From contig NC_029532.1 of the NCBI RefSeq assembly GCF_001577835.2, positions 682,001 through 746,000 of the forward strand: a stretch of 64,000 bases of DNA, in the 5' to 3' direction. Numbering within the stretch: the stretch's first letter is position 1; every line of letters begins with the position of its first letter. Source of the stretch: Coturnix japonica. Taxonomy: Eukaryota > Chordata > Aves > Galliformes > Phasianidae. The notes beneath the pieces were generated by a model. The model saw nothing but the letters and a program-made list of their open reading frames with translations. It searched no databases and was not told the origin of the DNA. Position numbers and translations under genes: made by a program. Shown here in pieces: positions 62,654 through 64,000 of this stretch.

Positions 62654-63480
62654 CTCGGCGTGAAACTCCAAGGGCTGCGGTTTGGAGAGGTCACGGAAAA
62701 AGGGCATCGTTTGTCGGGACGGGTCCCGCACCGCCGGCACACCCGGCTCTGCGCTCCGCGGCTCCGCACCGCGCTCCGGGACAGCGCGGAAGTGGGAGGG
62801 TCGAACGGAGCTGCGTGGCGTGGATGAGGTGTGGGAGAGGAGGGATGTGTGTCAGCCCCAACGCAGCTCGGGACGGCTCCGCCGTTGCTGGGGAAACTCG
62901 AGGAAAGGTGGAAAAAAGCACGAGAGAGGGCGGGGAGATGGGGCCAACCAAGGGACGGAGGGGAAAGTCATCGCGGCGGGGATTTACGAGCGCTATTTGT
63001 AGGGCGCTGGGGAATGCGGCGGTGCGGGGCTGCGTCCCCTCTGCGGCTGGGGGCTGTAGGGATGGAAGAGTCCGGGTGTGAGTTTGGAGCGGGCACGGCC
63101 ATGGGGGCAGCGGGATGGTTGGGGCGCACCGCGTAACGCACCGCGACGGCACCGCACGGTGCCAACCCGCACGTGTCCCCGCACCGCCTCCCCCACACTC
63201 CCATTGCCCAGGAAGCTGCGATCCGCACACAGCTGAGCAGCGCCCACGGGAAGCGCCGCGATGGGCACCAGCATCGGCCCGGTCCTGCCCGGCTGTGACA
63301 GTGAGTGAGCTCGGGACGGGCGGTGCTGACCCCTCGTGGCACAGCTCCTGAACGCACCGCGGGTGGGTGGGGACATGGGGGGCACGGCCGCCTCCCGCAG
63401 GTCCCGCATCGCAGGGTGCTCAGAGGAGCCACCACTGCGAGTGGGGCTGGTTGGGAACGCAGGGGACACGGAGGGGCTCA
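62400..63480 (-). promoter_or_regulatory. RGS3: CpG-island promoter region of RGS3 short form
   Basis: CpG dinucleotides and GC content rise sharply over this stretch compared with the desert to the left. It covers the first coding exon, the first intron and the region upstream. There is no obvious TATA box, as is usual for CpG-island promoters. The transcription start cannot be placed from sequence alone. It lies inside the full RGS3 locus if long-isoform exons lie to the right, so it would be an internal promoter. Confidence 0.6.
62592..62653 (-). CDS. RGS3: RGS3 coding exon 1 of the short form
   Basis: Codes residues 1-20 and two bases of residue 21 (Glu), ending in ...RRHTMK before a GTAGGT donor (62591-62586). 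The chosen ATG at 62653 has G at -3 and corresponds to the start of the human short isoform, whose N-terminus ends with the same [16 protein letters not shown] second in-frame ATG at 62707 would add 18 residues (MPFFRDLSKPQPLEFHAE) with no stop between, but its context has A at -3 and C at +4. Which start is used cannot be settled from the sequence. Confidence 0.88.
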
Positions 63481-63672
63481 CGGTGCCCCCAGCCGCCCCC
63501 AGCTGACACCGGAGCAACAGATCCAAGCAAGGAGCTGTAAACCCCACCTGCATCCCATCAGCGAGGCACAAGGCACCCACACAGCTCCCAGCAACAATTT
63601 CTGCACTGTTCCCTCTTTAGCAACGTAACCGCAGCTGGGAGCACGGCGAGGTGTGAAAAGCACTGAGAAGTC

Positions 63673-63674
<2 letters not shown>

Positions 63675-63734
<60 letters not shown>
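63675..63734. repeat. (TG)n microsatellite, 60 bases
   Basis: An uninterrupted run of 30 TG units, about 200 bases outside the CpG island. Likely polymorphic in length. Open frames coding poly-Cys-Val or poly-Thr-His across it are artefacts. Confidence 0.98.
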
Positions 63735-63735
<1 letters not shown>

Positions 63736-63915
63736 CCATGTGCCCACCCATCCACGTAAGGAAGCAGCATCTGTGGGCTGCACTTTGTGCACCCCGTGCA
63801 CCCACAGCTCTGCAGCACCAGGTTTCCTGGCTGTCCCACAGCAGGAAGCAAAGCACCAAAGGAGTTTTCCAAACTTAAAGCCTGCGGGATGCTGCCCTCA
63901 CTGCTCCTCTTGCAG

Positions 63916-64000
63916 ATCACAGAATCACAGAATCACAGAATTACCCGGGTTGGAAGGGACCTCAAGGATCATGTAGTTCCAACCCCCCAGCCTAGCAGGG
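63916..64000 (-). mobile_element. CR1 LINE 3' end, cut by window edge
   Basis: Reverse-orientation CR1 tail with a short tandem of the terminal unit (TCACAGAA, three times) followed by TTGGAAGGGACCTCAAGGAT and GTTCCAACCCCCCAGCC. The element continues past the right edge. Confidence 0.9.

Noticed and set aside
62691-63628. Several frames of 100-240 codons in the CpG-rich region
   Set aside because: High GC lowers stop frequency. The frames overlap on both strands and code Arg/Pro/Gly/Ala-rich peptides. Only the RGS3 exons there have splice and family support.
1-64000. CRISPR arrays, operons, phage or plasmid genes
   Set aside because: The sequence is vertebrate nuclear DNA. No regularly spaced direct repeats and no bacterial-type gene strings are present.

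Overview
The window looks like bird DNA, most likely chicken or another galliform. Its interspersed repeats are fragments of the avian LINE CR1 (13 recognised), the inverted-repeat end of a Galluhop-type mariner, and two LTR-like fragments. No mammalian SINEs or L1 are seen. The genes are spliced, so long open frames are mostly meaningless here. No computation was run: all calls come from reading the sequence.

The one protein gene I recognise is RGS3, at the right-hand end on the minus strand. Five coding exons of the short, RGS-box-only form can be placed to the base (62653 down to 60551). All have GT/AG junctions and matching phases, and they give a 192-residue protein. The first exon lies in a CpG-rich region (about 62.4-63.5 kb) that is probably the internal promoter of the short form. 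The exons of longer RGS3 isoforms would lie to the right, outside the window. A 3' UTR runs left from the stop codon to a polyadenylation signal near 59.66 kb.

Left of RGS3, from 1 to about 59.6 kb, I recognise no protein gene. The region holds one nuclear tRNA-Thr gene (19241-19313), CR1 fragments, a mariner end, two related LTR-like fragments, simple repeats, and several AT-rich blocks with homeodomain-type motifs that could be conserved regulatory elements. Two weak candidate exons of an unrecognised minus-strand gene lie at 2.0-2.4 kb. In human 9q32 the region 3' of RGS3, towards ZNF618, is also a long gene-poor interval (recalled knowledge). This window fits that layout, but I found no ZNF618 exon.

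CR1 is unevenly spread: 9 of the 13 fragments lie right of 42.8 kb and only 4 in the first 42 kb. The most interesting points are the tRNA, whose body is that of tRNA-Thr(TGT) but whose anticodon is AGT, and the promoter region of RGS3 with two in-frame starts and a possible divergent exon. I found no operon-like or defence-like system, and no CRISPR array.
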